Positions 24,501 through 36,649 of a stretch of 64,000 bases of DNA are shown here, one piece after another. The notes under the pieces are model-generated. The model was given only the letters and a program-made list of their open reading frames with translations, did not search any database and was not told the DNA's origin. Source of the stretch: Phytophthora sp. 'mugwort' (lineage: Eukaryota; Oomycota; Peronosporomycetes; Peronosporales; Peronosporaceae); the NCBI GenBank assembly GCA_033558025.1, contig JAUCEF010000005.1, forward strand, positions 6,882,001 through 6,946,000, read 5' to 3'. The stretch's first letter is position 1. Each line of letters opens with the position of its first letter. The position numbers were made by a program, and so were the translations under genes.

Positions 24501-25110
24501 ATTGCAGATGGTCATTCGTTTCAAAAATGGCACAAGAAATTGGCGATGGCTCTCGTGGATGTCGCTCGGGGCAACGCTTACCTGACTCGCAGAATGGTTT
24601 ACACACCGGCCAATACTCGTGATCCTCACCATAGCTTCATGATGGAGCTGGTAACCGAACTTATCTCCGGGAAATGGGCAGATGCACCGAGTGAAGCTAA
24701 GATTTTGTACTCGAACGCCAATGCTGCCTAGGTGGAACTGCAGTCACTAGCTCCGGTTAGCCCCGCATATGTGGTAGCTCACCATTTGAGGTCCCAAGCA
24801 GTCATGCACAGCCGTTGCATCAATGCAGTTCTTCAGTGATAAAAATCGCAAGCGCCGTCAGTGTGTTAGTGTCGTTGAATATTTGTCGGTGGGAAGACAG
24901 ATATCCAACGGAGGTGACGGACCATTGCGTTATTCACGGTGTGTGTCCGTGCAAAGGCTATTTTCACTCGGACCAGCATCATACATGTGCCCCCAACCTA
25001 CGTGGACCTTTTGGGGAAGTTCCACTATTTTTATCTCCATAAGCAGTTGTTCTCCAGCAAAGGGCGTTGCAGAAGAGCCTCAAGTTACCAGCTCAAGATG
25101 AACTTACGGC
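21592..25110 (+). pseudogene. piggyBac-like transposase, broken
   Basis: An acidic N-terminal part (22082-22480 frame, DEENTFQAASFTTQ to FDDIDL) is followed near 23346 by MRFDPIASRSQPEDRF and HSASPSFFAYMPLYFWQQV. Next come KGEYANCWGRQAEEDMF, LRRFKFLRQAF and GRDVALDKTSVAYR (first catalytic Asp region). A long open segment (23932-24438) follows with YMMCCATSWIAVNYRLHC, INTDNCYTSVQLLQAL (second Asp) and GRGTVRGTSKHFPKHV. In a shifted frame comes KNYNAHMEGVDRLDHLRTRFS (third Asp region) ending at 24731. A Cys/His-rich tail (CVIHGVCPCKGYFHSDQHHTC) at about 24920-24990 matches the C-terminal finger of this family. Frameshifts and stops separate the blocks. TTAA target duplications were not identified. 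The segment 21592-22030 is open but unassigned. Confidence 0.72.
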
Positions 25111-25799
25111 AGCCATCATCGCAAGCTTCTAGTGGACAAGTTAGATCCGCAGTGAGGCACATGGTCGTTTGGATCAAGGCGTCGGGAGGTACACCTTTTA
25201 CAGTGAATCCGTGCTTCAAACGAGGAGTCATCTGTTGGCGTTTTAACAGTGATTGCACCTTGAGATGCTCAGAGGTGTAAGTGACACCAGAGCTCATTTG
25301 GCTTGCCACCACTTAATATATCTTTGGTTAGTTAATCATGGCTAGGGAGCAACCGAACGCGACAGCGATGCATTAGATCGACAGACTGATAAGTGATTTT
25401 CCCTGGCTATATTCGATGTCGAGTCACGTTTTCCAATTTGCTCGCAAGAGCACAATGCTCACTAGCCACAACAGAGCGTCTTCCAGCACTGGGACACCGT
25501 CTCAGCGATCACGAGCACGAATGCGATCGATCGCAGCAGGAGATTCGACAGATGTACCAGAGCGGCTTGACTAGAAGCAGATACTGCATTTGTGGGAGCA
25601 GTAATGTGTGTGAACTCCCGAAGGGTCGATGGCCAGCAAGAAGCTCGGCCTGGTCTGAATTCATGTAAATGATCGGATCTAATTATGCATGTTTTCGTTC
25701 GTTGTATATATGGCGTGTTGAAACCATTGCAGCATCGGAATCCATGCAATCGTCTCTATATTAAACTATATAAATGTTAATATATGGCCCACTCGTGCA
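25111..25799. other. Gap between piggyBac and DOT1-like remnants
   Basis: Short frames only; no recognisable motif. The right part (25660-25800) is AT-rich. Confidence 0.35.
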
Positions 25800-26725
25800 C
25801 TTCAAATCCACCGATCACCCCATGCTTCCGGCGTTCTGCGACGAAGCCGACAAGCTGCTAGTCCCGTTCGCGTACGAGTATGCGCAGCAAAAACGGCGGG
25901 TTTGTGTGGTCTGATGTCGCACGAAAGCTCCACAAGCGCCGCATCAAGAAGACGAATAATGAACTTGAGACGCGACTCCGAACCCTCAAGCGCGCTCACA
26001 ACGTCGACTTGGCAAAGTTTCTTCCGTAGTTCTTCGAAAGTTCAAGAACCCATGTCATTAACCCACAACAATCGGTACCTAAGCCGTCATGCACCCACGT
26101 GCTGGATTTTTAGGCAACGTCACGCCTTCTTCCATCTGTCTTGGCTCGGTTACCAACTCTGGTGTTCGTCAGAAGGCCGGCGTAATACACGAAAACGCAG
26201 GCGAGCTTCTTCCGCAAGCTGTGGCAAGCACATTGGATGTCATTAGCTGCGTTGATGTTGATGATTCCTCGACATTGGGAATTGGCATCGTCATCGCGCA
26301 GGTCGCACTTCAGACCCCTGCACAACGCTGTATTGGCATTGAAATCCGCCCCGACTTGTGTAGTCCTGGCTGCCAATTCATCAGCAGATATTCACATGTG
26401 CAGCCATTGCTCAAGACGGTTTTACTCAGGAACGATGACGCGTCGAATTTCGACTGTCTGCGCAGCCACCATTCTGTCATGCGTCGATCGTGTATCTGAG
26501 CAGCTTTCTCTTTTTCGACAGCGTCAAGCTGTTTGTGCTGAGCGAACTGTTGGTTTGCTTCCTCGCGATCGATTTGTTATTTCGACTAAAGCGTATTGTC
26601 CAAGACATCATCCTTCTTGCCGGTGTAACTCTTGCGCCGAATGGGGGCTACACCAAGTGTTGAATGGGTCAGCAAGTTGGATCACAAACCCAACAAGATA
26701 TACATTTACAAGGGCATCGATCTAA
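25800..26725 (+). pseudogene. DOT1-like methyltransferase-fold gene, broken
   Basis: An N-terminal Myb-like stretch (FVWSDVARKLHKRRIKKTNN, then ELETRLRTLKRAHN) near 25895-26010 is followed near 26180 by a Rossmann-type methyltransferase region: GIGIVIAQVALQTPAQRCIG with IEIRPDLC, the SAM-binding block as in DOT1-type histone H3K79 methyltransferases. The C-terminal part (26500-26725) contains DRFVISTKAYCPRHHPSCRC, a Cys/His-rich tail. At least two frame changes and stops break the gene. Expanded, repeat-linked DOT1-like genes are, to my knowledge, a feature of oomycete genomes; a profile search would settle the family. No promoter or partner is evident. Confidence 0.55.
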
Positions 26726-27644
26726 TAAGAAGTCATTAAATTCGTTTCCATAAACAAATCTACGTTGCTTTAAAAACGACGGGACGCGCCGCAGGCTTGG
26801 CGCGGTCAGCACCGTTCCCACTGCAGCAACGCATATCTTCATCACTTCCTGTTAAGCCCCCTATACAACCCAGCCAAAACAGCAGCCAAGTTAGTATGGT
26901 GCCGGCCCCTAGCATGTCCCTGTGCGAAGTACGTTTGAGCGCGAGCTTTCTAGAAAAGTGAAGAATTGGTGGGGGGGGGGGGTATCTAGCGATTTTTTTT
27001 TCCAAATTTGCTGTAGTTTGTGGAACGGTCTATGATTGGCAGAGAAAACCAAATGGGCAGAATGCTCCTTTTTACCGACTGTTTTGATGCCATATTCTAA
27101 GAAGGTTGCGTTTGCCCCCTGTGGCCGCGAAATGGTTAACGTGTCAACACTAGTCTGTATAGATCCAGCTGAGCAATCAACAAGGTATAATACCATGACT
27201 GATAATGGTGCATGGCGCCATATAGTAGTCGAATACCTCTTCGATAAGTATATCGCTACCGCTCTCGACTCGGTTATCGCGACGTTCTCTAGTATGGGGA
27301 AAGTTGAGCGACCCATACGGCAGAGGATATGCATACCGTTTCGCCACATCACACTTTCGGTGAGAGACAGACTTTCTATTGAATGATTAACATCTGCAAG
27401 AAGTCGGGTAAGTCTTAAGCCTGTGCACCAAGCTCTGTTCCTTTGTAGATCTTGGCGTTGAGGTCATACTGGCCATTTTTGATGGCGCCTCTCTGGGTCG
27501 TTCTACTAATAGTTGGATAACTAGCTTAGCTGAGCTCTTCGTATTCTCATCTCCGGATGCCGACTTTCTCTTGTCGCGAGTGCCCGAAGCTGTCTCGTTC
27601 CGGTATTACAGAATTCTCGGACACTTTGGTCCCTGGATATTTCT
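26726..27644. other. Gap 5' of the LINE 3' end
   Basis: A reverse frame of 147 codons (26909-27352) is open but has no recognisable domain and is crossed by a G run at about 26970-26982. It may be the 3' tail of the LINE or chance. Nothing else was seen. Confidence 0.3.
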
Positions 27645-30600
27645 CTATGTTAAAAAAACACTCGATTGCACTGAATCCATAAGCTCCTGATGCATACACT
27701 GCTCAGGGTATGCCAAATGCGGTTCCATACTTTCTGTAAGGCTGCTATGTCGTCCGGAAGGACTGCTTGCAGTTTTGCCTGCATTGTTTTGGAGATCTTT
27801 GGGGCTGCTCTTGATGCACATCCAAGTAGGAATACCTCGAGCCGGTTCCCTTGTCATTGTTCTGTTGTCCAATGGCTGATGAATAAGCCCCAACCAACCT
27901 GTGCTGTTGGGCATTCCCAATAAATGTGCTCGAGCGTTTCTTTGTTTCCTTGACACTCCAGATTCTTTCTGCAACTGTTATCGTTGAATCATCGTCGTGA
28001 TACAAATTTAACTGTCTAGTCCCCACTCCGTACGCAACCCACACTTGGTATTCAGTGAGGTCCTTCCGGTGAGCCCATAGCTGCTTCGGTGTTTGTTGTT
28101 GTACCGCCGCTTGCCATGGACTCGTTTTCGCTTTCTTTGTGAGTGTTTGGATGAGCTTTGGAAGCTCTACTTCCACCTTTTTGATGTGCCGGAATGCTTG
28201 TTTCTTGATCCCTTGCTGCACATGCTTGTTTGCCACCTTTTCCGGTACTTCCCAAGGAAATTCGTGCAATTTAAGATGTGCGTGGAACACGAGTCCTTCA
28301 TTTTCTTGACTTTCACCCAGCTATCGAGCAACCCCCTGAACCTTGTCGTCCAGTGCGTCAAACCCGCTGATTTTCCGATGTAGACCGTCACTCATATGCT
28401 CTAACTGGATGCTATTGGTCGCTTTCTCAGTTGAATGTGTGGTCTTCTGCTGACTCGCCCGTCTCCTGGAACTTCCAAGTATATTCCAAGTGGAGCTGGT
28501 CGGGTTGCCGCAACCTTAATTCGTCCTTCATCTCTATGGTTTCGCCCATGTCAATCCCCGGTGCATTAAGCAAACGACCACCGACCATCTCCGAAGCTTA
28601 GCTTTCGAATGTACTGCTGGTCCCTCAACCGGAATTACCATCGTGTACGTTGTTACCCCTATCCTGTGAGTTTGTAACACTGCTATCGTGCATGACTGGA
28701 ACCTGGTATATTTATTCTTTTGCAGCGTGGCGCCCTTGGCGTCCGTGATCCAGAATTGTCGTTCTAAAGGTATTTTGGGCCAGAAAATCTGTTCCGCGTA
28801 TGACATGCCTCTGGCCGAATGTTGTATAGGGCGCGGTAACTCGATTATCTATTCATCCTCATTGTTCCAGCTAATTGTCAGTTTCTCCATATTCCCGGTC
28901 TGTCTATGGCGTAAAAGTCTCTGATCGATCAGCTCTTCCGCACTGGGTCCGAGCATACCCCCCCCCCCCCCACACACACACAGAGTTGTTGCATGATATT
29001 TCCAGATGTCCGCTTTTGCTGAGCGGGTTGCCGTCTCCATTGCTGTTGTGGCGAGACGCCGTCCTCCCACGACATCGGGGCTTCTAAGTACCCACGCCTT
29101 CCAGGCGGCATAGTATAGATCTTTCCTTTGTGTTAACCACAGCATGCATGCTTGAACTTTTGAGTCTTGCATGCAATTGATATCGAAGCGAACCCTGCTC
29201 TTCCAGCCTGTCTAGGCAAGTATAGCAACCTCGGGTTAATTTTATGTCGTCAAGCTTCGGTGCTTATGGAATGTTTCCACACAAACTGTTTTTTCAAGTT
29301 CCGTGGTTGAGTTTGAGCCCATGGGGTAGATCAAAAACCGCTGCCGTGAACAGCAATGCCGGTAGCATGATCACGTTCAAGATAGTAATGCGGTTCTCGA
29401 CACTTGTTGCCAATTTCGCTGCTGATACTAATCTTCGTTGTATGTTCTGGATACGTCCCGCCCAGTTAACCGGGCCTAGGTCTCCTGTTCCAACCGCATA
29501 CCCCAAGTAACGAACCGTGTGTCCATAGGTTGAACTGGTATGTCATAGTACTGCTATATGTCAACCTCCGTGTTGAGGAAGATCATCATGCTCTTGGCCG
29601 TTTGGACCTGTTAGCCGGACAGTCTGCCAAACCCTCTAACGATCTGCATGACTGCAGGCAGTTGCTGAGCTTGTTGCATGAATACTGTCGAATCATAAAC
29701 AAATGCGGAGAATTTATGCCTCTCGCGACCGGTACCTGGCACTTCAATTCCTTGCACTTTTTTGGCTGACTCGGATCGCTATCGCTAGGATCTCCGCAGC
29801 GATTTAAAAAGAGTGATGGCACTAGTGGGCAACCTTGCCTAATAGCAGTGACTACTGGCTGCGGTTCCGAGGGTACTCCATTGACTAGAAACTTCGCCGT
29901 AGTCCTGTGATGCAGCTTCCTAACCATGTCGACAAACTGCGGCGAGAAACCAAACCTCTCGAGGGCTACAAATAGAAAATCCCGCGCTACCGTGTCATAC
30001 GCCTCTAGAAGTAGAGGAGTTGAATCGCCCTGCTACGTGCCGCTGCTAACTCTAGTTCTGTCGCTGCCGTTCCCAGTATTGCCATCATCATCATGACTGT
30101 TTTCCACATTTGATGATCGTGTACGAATCCTTGCTGTGAATCTCCTATCGGTCTCCCGAGAATGTGCTGCACTCTCATTGCTAATATTTTTGCGAAGATT
30201 TTGTATCCAGTTTTGCAATAGTGCTGTCGATCTGTAGTCCATTGCGTTCTTCGAGGACCCCTTCTTCTTGAGGGTACGATTAAACCATCAAGAAAGGAAG
30301 GGGGTGGTCTCCCTCCCTTTGACCAATTCATTCGCTATGGAGACCATCGCTGGCGCAAGCAGAGCCTGTGTGTCCTTGAAGAAATCGTTATTCAATCCGT
30401 CGGGCCCTGCCGCCTTGTGGCGATTGATCACCCCGAACGCTCTGATAACCTCCTCCTGAATTACTTCTCCTAGGAGCATGGAATTGTCCGATGTTAATAA
30501 CTTTCGATCTTCCGGGATCTGTACAAATTCATCCAGTTGCTTTTCCATTTGCGATATTGAAGCAGCGTGGTGTGTTTGTCCTGTATTGGCTTCCATTCGG

Positions 30601-31480
30601 ACGCAAACTTATCTGCTGTGGTCATCCCCGGCCGGAATGCGTCGCCGTTGATTCTCTCGATGGACGAGATGGTCTTGTCGCGTTCTCAATTAGAGATGCG
30701 CTTGAACTGCCATCGAAGACGTTCTGTTGTTCTTTCTAGTCGCTGCCCTAGTCGGACTAGGTGTTCTTCTCGCGCATCTTCCACATTTTCGTCTAGAAGT
30801 TCCTGCCTTGTAATGATGTGTGCCCGATGTTGGGCCTGAATCCGTTGAACACGGGTTCTGCGTCGTCTGGCCGATTTCTTTTTCACTTTCTTGATGCATT
30901 GAACGCATCTGCGTAGTGTTTGATCCCAATTTTAAGTCGTTACCGCCTTGCCGACCTCCTCCTTTATCATTTCCTCCATCTGCTCTTCAAGCACTAGGTC
31001 TTATCGCTCTGCTTTAATAGAATATGTCACGACTTGATTTCTTCTGCGCTGTCCCGGATCCGGTTTGCTTGCCTGTAGCAACAACCGTACTCTCTGATGA
31101 TCCGATGGCATAGCGGGCTCATGAATCAACACTTCCTGTACATTCCATCGCTGCGGTACATAGATCTGTCCAGTCTGCTTGCTGCGGTCGGCCCCCAATC
31201 TGTATAAAATTCAAGTGGCTCCGGGACGTCGTCATTATCCTCCATTTGATCTTGAAGAATACGTGCATCTTCCAAATTAAGATGTTGACAAAGACCTACC
31301 AATGAAGCGCTTTCCGGTCGTCCCGTAGGACTGCCCCCAACCTGTCTAACTGCGGACTTAGGACGCAATTAAAAATCTCTAGCTAGTATGACGTCCCCTT
31401 TCGGCCATGACCATTGCCGGAGGGCCGCAACAACTCCTCCCGTATGTTGTGTTGTGAAGGTGTATAAACATTTACGAGTA
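27645..31480 (-). mobile_element. LINE-type non-LTR retrotransposon, decayed
   Basis: Reverse-strand order is endonuclease, reverse transcriptase, C-terminal region. Near 31360-31000 a segment with VGGSPTGRPESASLVGLCQH and LNLEDARIL matches the end of an AP-type endonuclease. Near 30600-30290 is EEVIRAFGVINRHKAAGPDG (RT motif 1 region) with LNNDFFKDTQALL. Near 30240-30000 come YKIFAKILAMRVQHILGRPI and DSQQGFVHDHQ. Near 29880 is [14 protein letters not shown]. At 29700 the catalytic box reads [12 protein letters not shown] where an intact enzyme has two adjacent Asp. The C-terminal half (29500-27645) has ENRITILNVIMLPALLFTAA and further frames. Numerous frameshifts make it inactive. Clade assignment (L1-like or other) needs phylogeny; target duplications were not found. 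Confidence 0.75.
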
Positions 31481-32179
31481 AGGTACATCACACTTTCGGT
31501 TTAAACTCTTTTCTTATTGTCTCCCATCTCCCTTTACCCCTAGCACTCCCGGACCGACATCACTGACGCTATTCCTGTACATGTACTGTATATATTGGGT
31601 TTTGCTTCGGAAAGGCAGTGAGAAAAATATACTAAGTTTGGCCCGCTATAGTGATCGGCTCGCTGGAAAGCTCGGCGCTGGGATCGCCTCTGCAAGTACC
31701 GCGCGGCGCTGCTTCGCGGGCAGCCCGCACGGGTTTGCTATGGCTACGTGCGCTCACAACCGCTCTGTGTGACTTCCCCCCACACCTTCTACGACGCTAT
31801 GCGTAACCACCTCCGCGGACTTTTCGTCTGATTGAAAATGATATAGTACTTCAGGCTGGTGCCACCTTCTCACTCAAGTTGTACCCAAGTTGGGGAACTA
31901 CAGCTTCAATAACCCCCCAGAAATCCATGGTGATCCAGCTTGAATTCCAGGATAGGACCGGGGTTTGATCTCCCTTTCCAGTGGAAATTCCACCGACCAG
32001 TATCTGATCTTTTGGCGATGCGTTTGCTATTGCCACGAGTCGTGACCCAAGACGGCTTGCAGTCATGTGAACCCATAGTCACATGTGATTTGCGTTCAGA
32101 CGTGATGTCCACGATGGAGCCTCCATTTGCTCATGTCGGCCTCACTTTTAGATTTACTCTATCGTAGATAGTAGATTGG
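31481..32179. other. Gap between LINE and K5
   Basis: Right border of the first mobile-element island. Short frames on both strands (for example 31581-31772 + and 31851-32112 -) carry no recognised motif. The last 100 bases presumably include the former K5 promoter. Confidence 0.3.
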
Positions 32180-33866
32180 ATGCCCGGCACCACCATGCGG
32201 CGTTTGCTAGTAGCTACCGTGCTACTAGTCGTGGTCAATATCTAGTCCCCGGCAGCTGCGACCACATACAGTATCAACATGTTCTACACGAATACGGATG
32301 CCTGTAGCGACGCTCCGAACGCTGTGTGGGTCACGAAAGACGGCTGTGCCATCCAGTCATGCTTCGACGAGAATGGCGACACGAGGACGACTGAGTGCAA
32401 GTCGGAGTATCTCGCGGCTACGAAAGAAAGTTTTTCGGTTCTTCCGAGTACATCGTCCAGGTCTTCTATGCTGATGCTAGCTGCACTTTTCTTTTATATA
32501 TGCAGTCGGCTACCAAGTGACTGGCACTTGTGAGACGGGATACGTGGTGTCGGAATGGTTAACGGAACCGTATCCGTATAATGGAATGTTCTACTTCATC
32601 GCTACGTTGGCTGAGGATGGCACTGCCAAGCTCGAGTTCTTCAAGACGTCGGACTGCTCGGCGTCAGACAGTATTAGTAATGACAGGGCAGCAAAAAACA
32701 CGGTAGAGACTGCCTCGTGCGTTTCTGCCGACGTCAACTCAATCATGTACTTAGGCACGGGCCCGTACACCCAGTGGTACAGCAGCAACATATACGACGA
32801 CGGCGGACTGAGCACAGAAATTATCGCCGGAATTGTCTGCGGTTGTGTAGTATTTTTGCTGCTTGTAGCGGGTATGCTCTTCTATCGACGCAAATCGAAA
32901 AGAAAAAACGGAGGACAATGGACAGCCACGTTGCCGTCGGGCGACTTAACATCACTTGAAGCTGCTATGACGGGGCAAATGGGGCTCTGGAACGACGACG
33001 TGATCACGGCGAAGAGGATCCCGAGAGACAAAGTCAAGGTGAAGAAACTCCTTAGTCGTGGAGCCTGTGGCGAGGTGTATAACGGGGTCTTCAATGGACA
33101 GCGAGTCGCTGTCAAGCTGCTGCTACCTTCGACGAGTGGAAATCTCCAGCACGTCAAGGACTTCCTGACTGAAGCAAAGCTGACTGCGTCAATGGACCAC
33201 CCGCACATCGTTACCTTTGCCGGCGTCGCGTAGGACTCGCTCTCGGACTGTGCGTCGTGCTGGAGTTCATGGAAGGTGGCGACTTGCGCAATTTACTGGA
33301 CATATATGAGGAGAATCACGAGACCGTCGGGTTCAATCACCAAAAAGTCACGATCGCACTGCAGGTATACCACGCATTAGCATATCTACATTCCCTTGTG
33401 TCACCGGTGATCCATCGTGCGTGACCTTAAATCACGCAACGTGCTGCTGACTCGAGCATTGGAGGCCAAGTTGTCGGACTTTGGTATCTGGCGTGAATGG
33501 AGCGCACGACGACGGCTGGTGTGGGAACTTCGCTGTGGGTGGCGCCCGAGGTGATGGTGGGCGAGCGGTACGATGACAAAGCTGACATTTTCTCGTTCGG
33601 AGTTCTTCTATCAGAGCTGGACGTTCACGCACTGCCATATGCAAACATGAAGAAACGTAACCTAGACTCGTATGGTCGTCAAATGCCGGAGCTGGTGCTG
33701 TTGCATCAGATCGCGACTGGAAAGTTGCGTGTCGAATTTTCCTCCGCAGGACCATCGTCGATGACACAACTTGGATGCTCTTTGCGTGTCAGTTGACCCG
33801 ATTATGCGTCCATCGGCGGCTAAGGCTCTATACATACTACATAAAATAGTTGCGCTAGAACTTTGA
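32180..33866 (+). pseudogene. Receptor-like kinase pseudogene K5 (chimeric with the left repeat arm)
   Basis: Starts with a signal-peptide-like MRRLLVATVLLVVVNI interrupted by TAG at 32243-32245, then SPAAATTYSINMFY and an ectodomain that shifts frame near 32435. It continues open from 32517 (GTCETGYVVSEW to TQWYSSNIYDDGG), through a membrane segment (IIAGIVCGCVVFLLLVAGMLFY) and LWNDDVITAKRIPRDK, into the kinase glycine loop and VAVK. A TAG at about 33231 replaces the Trp of GVAWDSL. From about 33225 onward the sequence is nearly identical to the K7 3' half. It has a one-base loss in the SDLC segment, a 4-base tandem duplication in VIHRDLK, a 4-base loss in SRERLERT, and a late frameshift near 33770. 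The homologous end is at TGA 33864-33866. It encodes no functional kinase. Confidence 0.86.
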
Positions 33867-34283
33867 TAACAGAAATGGAGAATTAATTGAAAGCGTCAAT
33901 ATTGCCGTATTGTGAATTTTAGCACTTTCCCTTGTAATGTGATACAAGGCAACGACTCGAACAATAGTTTTCATCGAGGGTGGCTCGTCCTCATAGGCAT
34001 AGCCAGGAATTTTTAAAAAATAAAGTACTTCTCAACGAGTTTTTCAGTAGACTTCAGTATAGCGCACAGTCTTCACTTTCTAGTCAATGGTACGTTTGCC
34101 ATATTTGAATTACATGTAGTTCAACGAGAAATATCCTTAATTGTAATATACAATGTTGCTGCAATTGTGGGGTTAGCGAAGTCCAGCAAAATGCACATTT
34201 TACCTCAATGCAAACCTGAATTAACACGCAGTTACGATGGCTTCTTGTAATGCGCTCAGTAGGGAAACTGGTCAACGAAAGTT
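33867..34283. other. Spacer between K5 and the left TMTC 3' end
   Basis: Part of the left repeat arm, mirrored at 44617-45033. It contains the presumed 3' untranslated regions of the two convergent genes. A reverse frame (34084-34287) lies in it and is mirrored in the other arm only because the arms are copies. Confidence 0.5.
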
Positions 34284-36649
34284 TCATGGGAAGCCAGAAT
34301 ATTCTCGCTCGAGTGTTGCGGCACGATCAAGAAGCGCCTCCACAGCGTCCGCCCTAATTATCGAGTTCTCCAACATTTTTGCCGAGTTGCGCAGTTTTTG
34401 AATGTGCTCACGCTTTGTAGCAGCGACCAACCCAGCCTTTAGCTGAGCATTAGCCTCATCATTATTACCCAAGTCCTGTAGGATCAGAGCTGCATTTATG
34501 TGGAGGTCGGTTTCTTCCGGGTATAGTTCGATGCCTTTCCGTAACAACTCCAGAGCCTTATCCACTTCTCCTTTTTTGTTGTAGGATACACCCAACACAT
34601 TGTAGATTGATGAAGGTTCAACCAGCAACTCGGGGTCCACTTTTCGATCCCGGATGATACTGTTAGCCGATTCTGTCATCCCGAAAAAGCTAATAGCTGT
34701 GTCAAAGTCGCCACTCTCGAACGCGATGCTACCTCTATTGAAGAAATGGGCTGGATAAACACTTTTGCAATCAATAGCGTGATCCAGGAATTTCATCGCA
34801 TGCGCAATGGATTCACTGCCGAGGAATTCCCCGAGTGTAACGTCGCCGTTGCGAAGTCGTGTCTTCATCCAGTGTGTATACATCTCACCTCCAATATAGC
34901 CAGGGGCATGAAAATGGTTCGGAGCAAGCATGACAGACTTGTAGAGGTGACGTATACCATGGAGGTAGAGATCCTCGTCCAGGCCATTTCTGGTGGCGAG
35001 TGTGACGAAAGCAAGGCCAGCATTCGTCTGACTTTCGATATGCTTGGGTATCATACCAATCGCGATTCGCAGGTAGTCAAGAGCCTTCGTTGGGTCTGGA
35101 TTTAGTAAGTTCTTTGCTTCGTTCGAGAGAACTTTGACGTTCGTTGGCACGACTTCAACTGCCACCTTGAAGAGCATTTCTTCATTAATCCAGTCAGCAT
35201 TGCGCAAGTGGCTTCGGTAGCATCCAGCTGCTAGTATTAGTGCGCCAGAAGCAAGCACCACGACACGAGCTGCACCAAAGAAGCTCGTCGGGTTGTTGTA
35301 ACTTCGTGCAGATTGACTAGACTGGGCAGAGGTATTAATCCTAACACTTGGTTTCGTGTGCTTGGTAATGATCACAAATGTTTGATCTACAACATAACCA
35401 ACGAGGAGGCAGAATCCGACACTAGGGAAGTACATCAGTCTCTCGGCAACCACCGTGCCAATAGGAAATATAATGGGTTCGAAGCTGGTACAAACGGAAC
35501 CACTCCAAACGCGATACTCATCATCAATAAAGACGACGGCGATTTTTTCCTCGATCCTAACAACTGCAAAATTGCGCTGCACAAGCCACCCGCTACAACC
35601 ATGTACGCAAGAAGCGTATATACATTTCGCGGATCTGTGATAGATTCGATAACTGGGATGGTATTGTACCCGTAGTCGAAACAAAGCCATCGTGGCCACA
35701 TGAGCTTCCACAAATACCACGCATGCAGATGCGCATACGACAGTATTCTCGTCAATCTGCTCTCCTGCACTACCACATTATTAGCAAGGATATTCCACTC
35801 CATTCGGCGATGCTCACCGTTTAGCCACACCCTAACCAATGCCGCAAGAAAGCCAACACTCACTGTCGCGGTCAATCTCCATTGCATCAGTTGTAACCCT
35901 CTTTCTCCCCTTCGGTGATGATGGATTCTCAGTAGGTCGTACGTTACCAGCAGTGCAAAGTTCGTGAAGCCCAGCTCCTTGCACAATCCCGCAATAATTG
36001 TCAGCATCAATGCCAGCACGACGTACCCCCACGACGTTTCACTCGACTTTGCTCCTCTAACATAAGCCAGAAATGCCGACAACGACAACGAAGTACACAA
36101 CAAATCGGCTCGTCCGACAATACTAGCAACTGCGTCACTATGGATCGGATGGACCGCAAACAACAAACCCGCCGTCAATTCCCCCACTAGACTCTCCCAT
36201 CCTCGCTCAGTTGCAGCCTCTCTTTCCATCGTCGGCGACGCGTCCTGCGGGTTCTCCTTAATACTGCCGGCCTCCTCCCGACGCTGGTGTTGATGGAACA
36301 ACACGTCCGCGACCGTCCACACGAGCACAGAGCACACGGAATGCACTAATGCGTTGGTGAAGTGGTAAAACCAGGCGCTATGTCCTCTGGCCATGAGGTA
36401 GTTAAGCCGGAAGCTCAGCACCGTGAGGGGTCGGTAGCTCTTGTGACTGTCCACGGATTGGATGGGCATGCCCCAGAAGTCGTGCGAGAAAACGTCGGCC
36501 AGGCCGCTGCTCTGCGCGTCGTCGTTGGTCAGCACGGCGGAGCGGTCGTCCCACACGAACCCATTGGCGTTGGCGTTCCAGGCTGTGGCCAGCGCCGCCG
36601 CGGAGACCAGCAGCGCACAGGCCTCTCGTGGCGACACGTCTAGCATCAT
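34284..36649 (-). pseudogene. TMTC-type O-mannosyltransferase, left copy, frameshifted
   Basis: Nearly identical to the intact right copy (42253-44616). The start codon is at 36649 and the first 390 or so residues match exactly by eye. At about 35475-35477 the forward strand has GGG where the right copy has a single G, a 2-base insertion that shifts the frame just after VPFVPASN and ends the protein at 35435. Downstream, the remaining frame (IIFPIGTVVAERLMYFPSVG to the stop at 34284) is otherwise open, with only two amino-acid differences noticed (Tyr for Cys in GCVVDQ, Gly for Glu in VTLEEF). The loss is therefore very recent, or it is an assembly or consensus error. The truncated product of 404 residues would keep the luminal Asp-Asp motif but lose the last membrane segments and all TPRs. 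Confidence 0.85.

Noticed and set aside
26909..27352. Reverse 147-codon open frame near the LINE 3' end
   Set aside because: No motif, crossed by a G run; compatible with chance. Left as part of an unassigned gap.
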